Origin: Candidatus Pelagibacter sp. | GTDB lineage: Bacteria; Pseudomonadota; Alphaproteobacteria; Pelagibacterales; Pelagibacteraceae | Reading direction: 5' to 3' | Length of the DNA: 12,128 nt | Assembly: GCA_028226735.1 (NCBI GenBank) | Contig: JAOIYV010000015.1 | Span: forward strand, 1 to 12,128 | Shown: piece by piece, positions 1-6,207 of the stretch | How the letters are laid out: every line of letters starts with the position of its first letter | How positions within the stretch are numbered: the first letter of the stretch is position 1 | Program-made: the position numbers and the translations under genes | The notes under the pieces: generated by a model | Databases searched by the model: none | The model's input: the letters and a program-made list of their open reading frames with translations, nothing else | What the model was told of the DNA's origin: nothing

Positions 1-357
1 GCAATATTTGGTCTTCCTGGCAATTCTATTTCAACATCTGCTTGTTTTAGATTTTTTGTTTACCCTTATCTTCTTAATATCTTAGGAGTTAAGAGAGAAA
101 AACCATTTAAAGCTAAATTAAAAAATGATTATCATAAAAATCATAAAATCATAAGATTTATAAAAGCAAAATTAATTTCAACTAATAATGGAAATTTAGA
201 GATTCAAATATTAAAAGGTCAGGAGTCATATAAAATTAAATCATTTGTGGAATCTAATGTTTGGGGTGTTTTTAAAGATGGACAGTCTATCTTTAAAAAA
301 GGAGAATTTATTGAATGTTATTCCCCAATAGGCTCAAATATTAATATTTTTAAATAG
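1..357 (+). CDS. moeA: Molybdopterin molybdotransferase MoeA, C-terminal part (5' end outside window)
   Basis: The reading frame is open from the first base and encodes the last 118 residues of the protein. It begins with the MoeA hallmark GLPGNSIS (residues 4-11 of the fragment), the conserved loop of the molybdopterin-binding domain III. The remainder, from about residue 40, fits the small C-terminal beta-barrel domain IV, ending in a stretch like the usual 'gl.vl..g...l..Ge.ve' pattern. MoeA inserts molybdate into adenylated molybdopterin in the cytoplasm, the last general step of molybdenum cofactor synthesis. Complete family members are about 400 residues, so roughly 280 residues lie upstream of the window. 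The gene ends 48 bases before the transporter gene. Family assignment is firm from the loop motif; nothing can be said about its start or promoter. Confidence 0.85.
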   Translation, partial: AIFGLPGNSISTSACFRFFVYPYLLNILGVKREKPFKAKLKNDYHKNHKIIRFIKAKLISTNNGNLEIQILKGQESYKIKSFVESNVWGVFKDGQSIFKKGEFIECYSPIGSNINIFK

Positions 358-373
358 ATCTCATTTTTATTGT

Positions 374-404
374 AGTGCAAAATAATAAGCATTAAGTATG
401 CACT
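374..404 (+). promoter_or_regulatory. Inverted repeat immediately upstream of the transporter gene
   Basis: Perfect 6-base arms AGTGCA (374-379) and TGCACT (399-404) are separated by 19 bases, and the right arm ends one base before the ATG at 406. The arms lie in the 48-base gap between moeA and the transporter, the only place upstream where a promoter or operator for the guanidino cluster could sit. No T-run follows, so this is not an intrinsic terminator. It could be an operator for a dimeric regulator or an RNA hairpin at the start codon. Short palindromes occur by chance in AT-rich DNA, so this is a weak call. Confidence 0.25.
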
Positions 405-405
405 T

Positions 406-1311
406 ATGATCCAATTAAAAAATGAAAAAATAGCAATTCCTGTTGTTTTATTTGCTGGTTTAATATGGTCTTTTGGCCCTTTGGTTGTAAGGTATATGAA
501 TGAACCTAGCCAGGTGCCTTGGCAATATATTTTTTCTAGAGGCTTAACAATTTTTATACTTATTAACCTCTATCTTTTTTTTGAAGAAGGGAAAAATTTT
601 TACAAAAACTATTTTAAAATTGGTATTTCTGGTATTATTGGTGGCACAGGACTTGGTATTGCGATGATTACATTTATGTTTTCTATCACTCATACTACCG
701 CAGCAATTACTTTACTTTGTTTGGCAGCAATGCCATTTTTTACTGCATTATTAGGTTTTCTATTCTTAAAAGAAAGAATATCAGCTAATGTTTGGGTAGC
801 GATTTTAATTGCAACAATTGGTATAATAATAATTGCACTTGGAAATACTCAAAAAAGCTCTTTAATGGGTTTAATTTTTGGGATGACCTCATCTATTGGG
901 TTTTCAGTTTTTTCAGTATCTCTTAGGTGGAGAAAAGAAACTCCAAAATTTACAACTGTAGCCCTTTCAGGTTTTATTTGTTTTTCAGTTGCATCCATAA
1001 TTATCATATCAAATGATATGCATTTTTTATCTACCAGCTATAATGGTGCATTATTTTCTATACATGGTGTTTTGGTTTGTATTGGATTAATTTTATATTC
1101 TATAGGGTCAAAAGCTATACCAGCTGCGGAATTAACTTTACTTTCATTAACAGAAGTAATTGGAGGAATTTTTTGGGTTTGGCTACCTTTATTCGGAATT
1201 AATGAAATACCATCTACTAATACTATTATTGGTGGATTTTTCCTTTTTATGTCTATCATTTACTATAGTCTTACAATAAAGACAAATAGAAGATTTATTG
1301 CATTAAATTAA
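406..1311 (+). CDS. EamA/DMT-family membrane transporter
   Basis: A 301-residue, very hydrophobic protein with about ten predicted membrane helices, built as two EamA repeats (about residues 12-146 and 153-290), the normal size and layout of drug/metabolite-superfamily permeases. The first repeat ends with the characteristic pattern around LGFLFLKERI (residues 116-125) followed by a helix. The second repeats this with AELTLLSLTEVIGG (241-254). Such proteins sit in the inner membrane and move small metabolites such as amino acids, amines or purines; substrate cannot be read from sequence. It begins at the first ATG, with no clear Shine-Dalgarno site. Its stop is 5 bases before the creatinase start, so it is probably the first gene of the guanidino cluster. 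That suggests it imports or exports a guanidino compound, glycine/sarcosine or a related amine; this is inference from position only. Confidence 0.85.
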   Translation: MIQLKNEKIAIPVVLFAGLIWSFGPLVVRYMNEPSQVPWQYIFSRGLTIFILINLYLFFEEGKNFYKNYFKIGISGIIGGTGLGIAMITFMFSITHTTAAITLLCLAAMPFFTALLGFLFLKERISANVWVAILIATIGIIIIALGNTQKSSLMGLIFGMTSSIGFSVFSVSLRWRKETPKFTTVALSGFICFSVASIIIISNDMHFLSTSYNGALFSIHGVLVCIGLILYSIGSKAIPAAELTLLSLTEVIGGIFWVWLPLFGINEIPSTNTIIGGFFLFMSIIYYSLTIKTNRRFIALN

Positions 1312-1316
1312 CAATA

Positions 1317-2534
1317 ATGGAACGACCAGATTTTTTTACATTAAAAAACGGTGATAAGGCGAAACTTCCTTTTACAGACAAGGAATACCAAAGAAGAGTA
1401 GATAACTTAAGAAATATAATGAGCAAAAATAATCTTGATATGATTATTTTAACCTCCATGCATAACATTGCTTATTATACTGGTTTTATTTATTGTTCGT
1501 TCGGTAGACCTTATGGTTGTCTTGTAACACAAAATAAAATTTCTACAATTTCAGCAAATATAGACGCGAGTCAACCATGGAGAAGATCCCACTGTGATAA
1601 TGTTATATTTACTGACTGGAAAAGAGATAATTTCTTAAAAGCAATAGTTTCAATTATAGGTAGAGAAGAACCTCCAAAAAATATTGGAATTGAAAATGAC
1701 CATGTAACATTAGATGTTAAAGAAAAGTTATCTTCTATTTTTACATTTTCAGTGTTTTATGATGTTTCAAAATATTTAATGCAAACTAGGATGATTAAGT
1801 CCACAGAAGAAATAGAAGTTATTAAAAATGGAGCAAGAATTGCTGATATTGGTGGCGAAGAAATATTAAAAAATATTAAAGTAGGTGAGAGTGAGCTTGA
1901 AATTGCAATTGCTGGAAGAGATAAAATGGAAAGAGAGATTGCAAAAACATATCCAAATGCAGAATATATGGACACCTGGGTTTGGTTTCAATCAGGATTG
2001 AATACAGATGGAGCACATAATCCTAAAACTTTAAGAAAAATTATTTCTGGTGATATACTCTCTTTAAATACTTTTCCTATGATTTCAGGTTACTATACCG
2101 CATTAGAGAGAACTCTTTTTATAGACAAGATTGATGATGCTTCTTTAAAAGCTTGGGAAGCAAATATAAAGGTTCATAAAAGAGGTTTAGAATTAATTAA
2201 ACCAGGTGTTAAATGTTCAGATATTTGTCACGAGTTAAATGAATTATTTGCAGAACTTGGCTATCTCCATTACAGAACTTTTGGTTATGGACACTCATTT
2301 GGTGTATTATCCCACTTTTATGGAAGAGAAGCGGGACTTGAACTACGTGAAGATATAGACACTGTATTAGAAGAAAATATGGTTGTTTCTATGGAGCCCA
2401 TGATCATGATACCAGAAGGAACTCCCGGAGCAGGTGGATATAGAGAACACGACATCTTAGTTATAGGTAAAAATAGTGCAGAAAATATTACTAAGTTTCC
2501 TTTTGGTCCAGAACACAATATTATTAAATCATAA
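1317..2534 (+). CDS. Creatinase (creatine amidinohydrolase)
   Basis: Creatinase hydrolyses creatine to sarcosine and urea in the cytoplasm. The 405-residue protein has the pita-bread (M24 peptidase) fold: an N-terminal domain to about residue 160, then the catalytic domain. It matches the Pseudomonas putida creatinase sequence as I remember it along the whole length (the Pseudomonas enzyme is about 403 residues). Visible creatinase-specific residues are Phe62 and Arg64 in CSFGRPY (contact substrate across the dimer), catalytic His234 in DGAHNP, Glu264 in ALERT, Arg337 in YGREAG and Glu360 in VSMEP. The metal-binding Asp/His set of aminopeptidase relatives is absent, as expected for a metal-free creatinase. 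The related ectoine hydrolase DoeA is disfavoured because the creatine carboxylate-binding residues are retained. It starts 5 bases after the transporter and ends 3 bases before the amidinotransferase, implying cotranscription. Activity on creatine versus guanidinoacetate or another guanidino acid is not decided by sequence. Confidence 0.9.
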   Translation: MERPDFFTLKNGDKAKLPFTDKEYQRRVDNLRNIMSKNNLDMIILTSMHNIAYYTGFIYCSFGRPYGCLVTQNKISTISANIDASQPWRRSHCDNVIFTDWKRDNFLKAIVSIIGREEPPKNIGIENDHVTLDVKEKLSSIFTFSVFYDVSKYLMQTRMIKSTEEIEVIKNGARIADIGGEEILKNIKVGESELEIAIAGRDKMEREIAKTYPNAEYMDTWVWFQSGLNTDGAHNPKTLRKIISGDILSLNTFPMISGYYTALERTLFIDKIDDASLKAWEANIKVHKRGLELIKPGVKCSDICHELNELFAELGYLHYRTFGYGHSFGVLSHFYGREAGLELREDIDTVLEENMVVSMEPMIMIPEGTPGAGGYREHDILVIGKNSAENITKFPFGPEHNIIKS

Positions 2535-2537
2535 ATC

Positions 2538-3653
2538 ATGAGTAAAAAGAAAACTATAGTTAATAGTTGGAATGAGTGGGATCCTTTAAAACATGTAATT
2601 GTTGGTAAGGCTGATGGTACTTGTATACCAGCACCAGAGCCAGCATTAGACGCTAAGGTTCCAGAAGATTCTGACATGCGTGGTCAATTTGGACCAAGAA
2701 AAAAAGATACAGTAGATAAAGCAAATCAGTTGTTAGACGATTTTTCAAACATGTTAACTAAAAGAGGAATTAAAGTGGATAGACCAAATCCAATAGATTT
2801 TAATAAAAAAACATCAACACCAGACTGGAAAGCTGAAACAATGTTTGGATGTATGCCCCCAAGAGATGTGTTATTAACAGTTGGTAGTGAAATTTTAGAA
2901 GCAACGATGAGTTATAGATGTAGATGGTTTGAATATTTATGCTACAGACCTTTATTAAAGAAATACTATGATGACGATCCAAATATGAGACATGAGGCTG
3001 CTCCTAAACCAAGATTGACTGATGCAGACTATAGAAAAGATTATTTATCTGACAAAATTGGAATTCAAAAACGATTAGAGTGGACCGAAGATAAATTTTT
3101 TGTAACTACTGAAGAAGAACCATTATTTGATGCTGCAGATGTTTTAAGATTTGGTAAAGATTTAGTAGTTCAGCATGGCTTTACAACAAATCTTAAAGGA
3201 ATTGATTGGCTTAAAAGACATTACAAAGATCATAGAGTTCATGCTGTCAATTTTCCAGGTGACCCTTATCCAATTCATATTGATGCAACATTTACACCAA
3301 TTAAAGAAGGTTTAATTATTAATAACCCTCAAAGAAAACTTCCAAAAGAACAAAGAAAATTATTTGAAAACAACGGATGGGAAATTATTGATAGCGCACA
3401 ACCAGCACATAATGAGCCACCACCATTATGTTATTCTTCAACTTGGTTATCTATGAATGTTTTAGTACTAGACCCCAAAACAGTTTGTGTTGAAAAAAGT
3501 GAAGTTTATCAAGCTGAACAATTAGATAAATTAGGAATGGAAGTAATACCAGTAGAAATGAGAGATGCTTATGCATTTGGAGGGGGTCTTCATTGTTGTA
3601 CGGCAGATGTTTACCGTGAAGGTGAGTTAAAAGATTATTTTCCAAAACAATAA
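2538..3653 (+). CDS. Arginine:glycine amidinotransferase-type enzyme (GATM/StrB1 family)
   Basis: The family moves an amidino group from arginine to an amine acceptor via a covalent cysteine intermediate; with glycine the products are ornithine and guanidinoacetate. The 371-residue protein covers the full catalytic domain, opening with NEWDPLKHVIVGK (residues 12-24). Aligned by eye with human GATM from memory, all key residues are present: Asp198 in FDAAD, His247 and Asp249 in HIDATF, Arg266, Ser301 before WLSMN, and nucleophile Cys353 in GGGLHCCTADV. The 49-residue spacing from Asp198 to His247 equals that of the vertebrate enzyme. Two acceptor-side positions differ: human Asn300/Met302 correspond to Tyr244/Ile246, so the acceptor may not be glycine. 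It lacks the N-terminal mitochondrial extension, as expected in bacteria. Position between creatinase and threonine aldolase points to guanidino/glycine metabolism. Reaction direction in the cell is unknown. Confidence 0.88.
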   Translation: MSKKKTIVNSWNEWDPLKHVIVGKADGTCIPAPEPALDAKVPEDSDMRGQFGPRKKDTVDKANQLLDDFSNMLTKRGIKVDRPNPIDFNKKTSTPDWKAETMFGCMPPRDVLLTVGSEILEATMSYRCRWFEYLCYRPLLKKYYDDDPNMRHEAAPKPRLTDADYRKDYLSDKIGIQKRLEWTEDKFFVTTEEEPLFDAADVLRFGKDLVVQHGFTTNLKGIDWLKRHYKDHRVHAVNFPGDPYPIHIDATFTPIKEGLIINNPQRKLPKEQRKLFENNGWEIIDSAQPAHNEPPPLCYSSTWLSMNVLVLDPKTVCVEKSEVYQAEQLDKLGMEVIPVEMRDAYAFGGGLHCCTADVYREGELKDYFPKQ

Positions 3654-3658
3654 TATTT

Positions 3659-4714
3659 ATGACATCTAAAATTAAAACAAAAAGAGAGCGAGTTAAATTT
3701 GCCTCTGATAATGTAGCAGGTGCATGTCCTGAAGTTTTAGAAGCAATTATAAAAGCTAATGAAGGAGACAGCACTCCATATGGTAATGATGAGTGGTCAA
3801 CTAACTTACAAAATAAGTTTTCTGAAATTTTTGAAAAAGATGTGATTGTTTATCCAACTGCGTCAGGTACAGCTGCTAATGCTTTAGCTTTATCAGCAAT
3901 GACGCCAGTTTTTGGAAGTATTTATTGTCACAAACATTCGCATATCAATACAGATGAATGCGGGGCTCCTGAATTTTATACGGGTGGTGCAAAACTTGTA
4001 CCTTTAAACGGAATTAATGGAAAATTTACACCAGAAGAGTTATCTGAAAATATTGGAGGAACTGGTATCGTACACCACACACAGCCTTCTGTAGTGAGTA
4101 TTACTCAATTATGTGAAACAGGTGAAGTTTATCGGTTAGATGAAATTGCAGCCCTATCTGAAACCTCTCATAAGCATAATTTAAAAATGCACATGGACGG
4201 AGCTAGATTTGCTAACGCTTTAGTGGCACTTGATGTGACTCCTGCTGAAATGACATGGAAGTCAGGAATAGATGTTTTATCTTTTGGTGCAACTAAAAAT
4301 GGATGTATCGCAGCAGAAGCAATTATATTTTTTAAACCAGAACTAGTAGGCAATCTTCCCTTCTTAATGAAAAGATCAGGACATTTACTTTCAAAAATGA
4401 GATTTGTTTCAGCTCAACTAGAAGCTTATATTTCAAATGATATTTGGCTAAGAAATGCAAAACATGCAAATTTAATGGGAAAAAAATTAAGTGAAGGATT
4501 AGATGCTAATCAGAACATTGAATTAGCCTATCCAACAGAAGCAAATGAAGTATTTGCAAAATTTCCAAAACCTATCATTGAGCACCTTAATTCAGAAGGT
4601 TATAAAATGAATCAAGAAGAGCTTGATAGAAAAGCGGTAAGACTTGTTGCTGCTTGGAATACTAAAGAAAGTGATGTTGATCAACTTTTAGAAATGATTT
4701 CTCAAACAAACTAG
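3659..4714 (+). CDS. Low-specificity threonine aldolase (beta-eliminating-lyase family, PLP-dependent)
   Basis: A 351-residue fold-type I PLP enzyme that cleaves threonine or another beta-hydroxy amino acid to glycine and an aldehyde. The Schiff-base lysine is Lys213 in SFGATKNG. Asp180 in HMDGARF contacts the pyridine nitrogen, with Arg183 in the same motif. His95 in SHINTDECGAP (94-104) is the likely ring-stacking histidine. The segment HHTQPSVVSITQ (139-150) is typical of the Pseudomonas-type L-threonine/phenylserine aldolases, which are about 346 residues. Stereochemistry and preferred side chain cannot be read off. It begins 5 bases after the amidinotransferase stop with no clear Shine-Dalgarno site, so it is probably in the same transcript. 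Together with its neighbours it suggests supply of, or disposal of, glycine; the reverse aldol direction forming beta-hydroxy amino acids is an alternative. A 71-base gap separates it from the aminotransferase. Confidence 0.88.
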   Translation: MTSKIKTKRERVKFASDNVAGACPEVLEAIIKANEGDSTPYGNDEWSTNLQNKFSEIFEKDVIVYPTASGTAANALALSAMTPVFGSIYCHKHSHINTDECGAPEFYTGGAKLVPLNGINGKFTPEELSENIGGTGIVHHTQPSVVSITQLCETGEVYRLDEIAALSETSHKHNLKMHMDGARFANALVALDVTPAEMTWKSGIDVLSFGATKNGCIAAEAIIFFKPELVGNLPFLMKRSGHLLSKMRFVSAQLEAYISNDIWLRNAKHANLMGKKLSEGLDANQNIELAYPTEANEVFAKFPKPIIEHLNSEGYKMNQEELDRKAVRLVAAWNTKESDVDQLLEMISQTN

Positions 4715-4785
4715 AGATATTTTCGCATGCTGAATAAACTTCCTTACATCACCTAGACACCTGATTTAAGGTTTGGTAGGGTTGG
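4715..4785 (+). promoter_or_regulatory. 71-base leader with possible start-site hairpin before the aminotransferase
   Basis: This is the only sizeable gap inside the guanidino cluster. A foldable element is visible: CCTA (4752-4755) can pair with TAGG (4777-4780), and ACCT (4759-4762) with AGGT (4769-4772), around a six-base loop and one internal loop. The outer right arm overlaps TAGGG (4777-4781), the best Shine-Dalgarno-like stretch for the ATG at 4786. If formed, the hairpin would hide the ribosome site. A separate promoter for the aminotransferase could also lie here, but I see no convincing -35/-10 pair. Pairing is short and not tested by comparison. Confidence 0.3.
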
Positions 4786-5694
4786 ATGGTGAGTGATATT
4801 TTTCCAAAAGGATCGGCATGGATGAATGATGAGTTCATTCAACTTTCTGAAGCAAAAATTCCTATTTTAGATTGGGGTTTTTTAAGATCTGATGCAACAT
4901 ATGACGTTGTCCATGTTTGGAAGGGTAGATTTTTTCAATTAGATAAACATATTGATCGTTTCTTCAAATCAACAGAAAAACTGAGAATGCCATGCAGACT
5001 TAGTCGTGAAGAAATAAAAAAAATATTAGCAGGCTGTGTTAAAGAAGCTGATCTTGAAGATTCTTATGTTGAAATGATACAAACAAGAGGAATGTCTCCA
5101 AATTTTGTTAGAGATCCTCGTAAAGCGACACCACGCTTCATGGCTTTTGCAGTACCATTTGGCTGGATACTTAGGCCGGAAGATTTTGAAAAAGGATTAG
5201 ATGTATATTTGACTGATATAACAAGAATTCCTCCAAGTTCAATTGACCCAACTATTAAAAATTATCATTGGATGGATTTAGTTACGGGTATGCTTGATGC
5301 GTACGAAAGAGGACATCATACTGCTTTATTGGTAGATGAGGATAACAATATATCTGAAGGTCCTGGCTTTAATATTTTTTCTGTTGATGAAAATGGAATT
5401 AATACACCAGACCATGGAGTACTAGAAGGTATTACAAGACAAACCGTTATTGATTTAGCTAAAGAACTAAATATCAAAGTTAATAAAAAATCTATAACTA
5501 TTGAAATGTTAAAATCATCAGAAGAATTATTTGCAACTTCAACAGCAGGAGGGGTAATGCCAATAACAAAAATAAGTGGGGAAAAAATTAAACAAGGAAC
5601 AGTAGGGGATGTTACAAGAAAAATTCACAAACTCTATTGGGACAAACATTTAGATCCTGTGTGGAGTACATCTATAAATGATATATTGTTATAA
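4786..5694 (+). CDS. Class IV aminotransferase, (R)-amine-transaminase-like
   Basis: A 302-residue fold-type IV PLP aminotransferase, the superfamily of branched-chain and D-amino-acid aminotransferases. Lys158 in DPTIKNYHW is the Schiff-base lysine, Glu191 in ISEGPGFN the conserved glutamate of the family, GVLEGITRQT (211-220) and TSTAGG (251-256) the cofactor-phosphate loops. The N-terminal segment, with GSAW (9-12) and SDATYDVVHVW (35-45), resembles Arthrobacter (R)-selective omega-transaminases rather than IlvE or Dat. The true donor is unknown: branched-chain amino acids, a D-amino acid or an (R)-amine are all possible. The ATG at 4786 is preferred over the later ATG at 4819 because the GSAW region is conserved in the relatives I recall; GTG at 4789 is also possible. 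It follows threonine aldolase on the same strand after 71 bases, so it may be read from the same transcript or from its own promoter. Confidence 0.85.
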   Translation: MVSDIFPKGSAWMNDEFIQLSEAKIPILDWGFLRSDATYDVVHVWKGRFFQLDKHIDRFFKSTEKLRMPCRLSREEIKKILAGCVKEADLEDSYVEMIQTRGMSPNFVRDPRKATPRFMAFAVPFGWILRPEDFEKGLDVYLTDITRIPPSSIDPTIKNYHWMDLVTGMLDAYERGHHTALLVDEDNNISEGPGFNIFSVDENGINTPDHGVLEGITRQTVIDLAKELNIKVNKKSITIEMLKSSEELFATSTAGGVMPITKISGEKIKQGTVGDVTRKIHKLYWDKHLDPVWSTSINDILL

Positions 5695-5709
5695 AAAATG
5701 TTCTCTTGC

Positions 5710-5946
5710 TTAACTTGGGTTCTCTTTCAAAAAGTTAATGTAATCAACAACTTCTTGAAACTTTTCATCAGGAATATCTTTATATGAGTTGCCAAACTTC
5801 TCTTTGACACAAATTGCAACATGAGCGTAGGGGTTACGCCCCTTGGGATGGTTGGGATGGTTAGGCAGTTGACCGAGTAAATAGTCTCCAGCTTCCTGTA
5901 TCATTTTCCAGAGTTTACTTGCGTTTTCTTTGTTCACACATCTCAT
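5710..5946 (-). CDS. Small protein with ORF6C-like C-terminus, function unknown
   Basis: A 78-residue reverse-strand gene between plus-strand neighbours. Residues about 37-75, around FGNSYKDIPDEKFQEVVDYI (51-70), resemble the ORF6C/P22-antirepressor C-terminal domain ('HFgvssYkdIp..rf.eal.yi'), which in phage antirepressors follows an N-terminal DNA-affecting domain. Here that domain is missing and the protein stands alone, so I do not assign a function. The N-terminal half is a short helix-like segment followed by a tandem NHPNHP (29-34) and KGRNPYAHVA. The DNA here is visibly more G/C-rich than its neighbours. The start ATG is at 5944-5946 with a weak upstream AAGAA. The gene ends 15 bases from the aminotransferase stop (convergent) and is divergent from slyX with 39 bases between. 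That the open frame is a real gene is likely but not certain; a domesticated phage fragment is one explanation. Confidence 0.6.
   Translation of the reverse strand: MRCVNKENASKLWKMIQEAGDYLLGQLPNHPNHPKGRNPYAHVAICVKEKFGNSYKDIPDEKFQEVVDYINFLKENPS
5845..5862 (+). repeat. Tandem 9-base duplication GGGATGGTT x2
   Basis: Two perfect adjacent copies (5845-5853 and 5854-5862), followed by AGG. On the reverse strand they encode the repeated tripeptide Asn-His-Pro in the small ORF6C-like protein, keeping frame. The plus strand here carries five closely spaced G-runs, unusual in this AT-rich window. Confidence 0.8.
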
Positions 5947-5985
5947 TTCTTGTTTTATCTCAAAAGTTTCTTAAGTTGTATTTAT

Positions 5986-6192
5986 ATGGAAAATTTAGTT
6001 AAAAAGCTAGAGGAACAGATTGCGTTTCTTCAACATGAAATATCTCAAATGAGTGATGAAATTTATTCTCAGCAAAAAGAAATAAAAACATTAAAAAAAG
6101 ATGTATCAGATTTTAAAAAAAGTATTAGTGATCTTGAAAATGAAATTGGATCAAATATTATTATGGACAATAAAAAACCACCTCATTACTAA
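5986..6192 (+). CDS. slyX: SlyX family protein
   Basis: A 68-residue acidic, strongly heptad-patterned protein: an almost uninterrupted coiled coil from about residue 1 to 55, then a tail ending in PPHY (65-68), the signature end of the SlyX family (usually about 70 residues). SlyX is cytoplasmic; its molecular role is not established, although in enterobacteria the gene neighbours slyD. I start it at the ATG at 5986 because MENLVKKLEEQI matches the family N-terminus. An in-frame TTG at 5950 would add 12 unrelated residues. No clear Shine-Dalgarno site is seen. It is divergent from the small reverse-strand gene and lies 15 bases upstream of the flavoprotein gene, probably as a two-gene unit. 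No direct functional link to the guanidino cluster is apparent. Confidence 0.85.
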   Translation: MENLVKKLEEQIAFLQHEISQMSDEIYSQQKEIKTLKKDVSDFKKSISDLENEIGSNIIMDNKKPPHY

Positions 6193-6207
6193 TCTTATAA
6201 TTAATTC

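Noticed and set aside
1317..2534. Reading the M24-fold gene as ectoine hydrolase DoeA/EutD, making the window an ectoine-use locus with the Ehu importer
   Set aside because: The creatine-binding residues (Phe62, Arg64, Arg337) and creatinase-like sequence along the whole length favour creatinase, no other ectoine degradation gene is present, and the importer lies about 6.6 kb away in a separate unit.
2318..2677. Reverse-strand 119-codon open frame across the creatinase/amidinotransferase junction
   Set aside because: It is antisense to two strongly conserved enzymes, has low-complexity Ser/Pro-rich content and no recognisable domain.
4758..4812. SAM-II/SAM-V riboswitch-like string: CTGATTTAA after a CACC arm, with GGTG and AAAAGGA downstream
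   Set aside because: The conserved 3' half of those riboswitches is not recognisable, the second arm would fall inside the coding start, and the downstream gene has no link to methionine. The shared string is probably chance.
4819..5694. Later ATG start for the aminotransferase, with AAAAGGA as its ribosome site
   Set aside because: It would remove the GSAW region, which relatives conserve before this methionine; the upstream start fits better.
5950..5985. TTG-initiated N-terminal extension of slyX
   Set aside because: The added residues do not match the family, and the ATG at 5986 gives the usual SlyX length and N-terminus.
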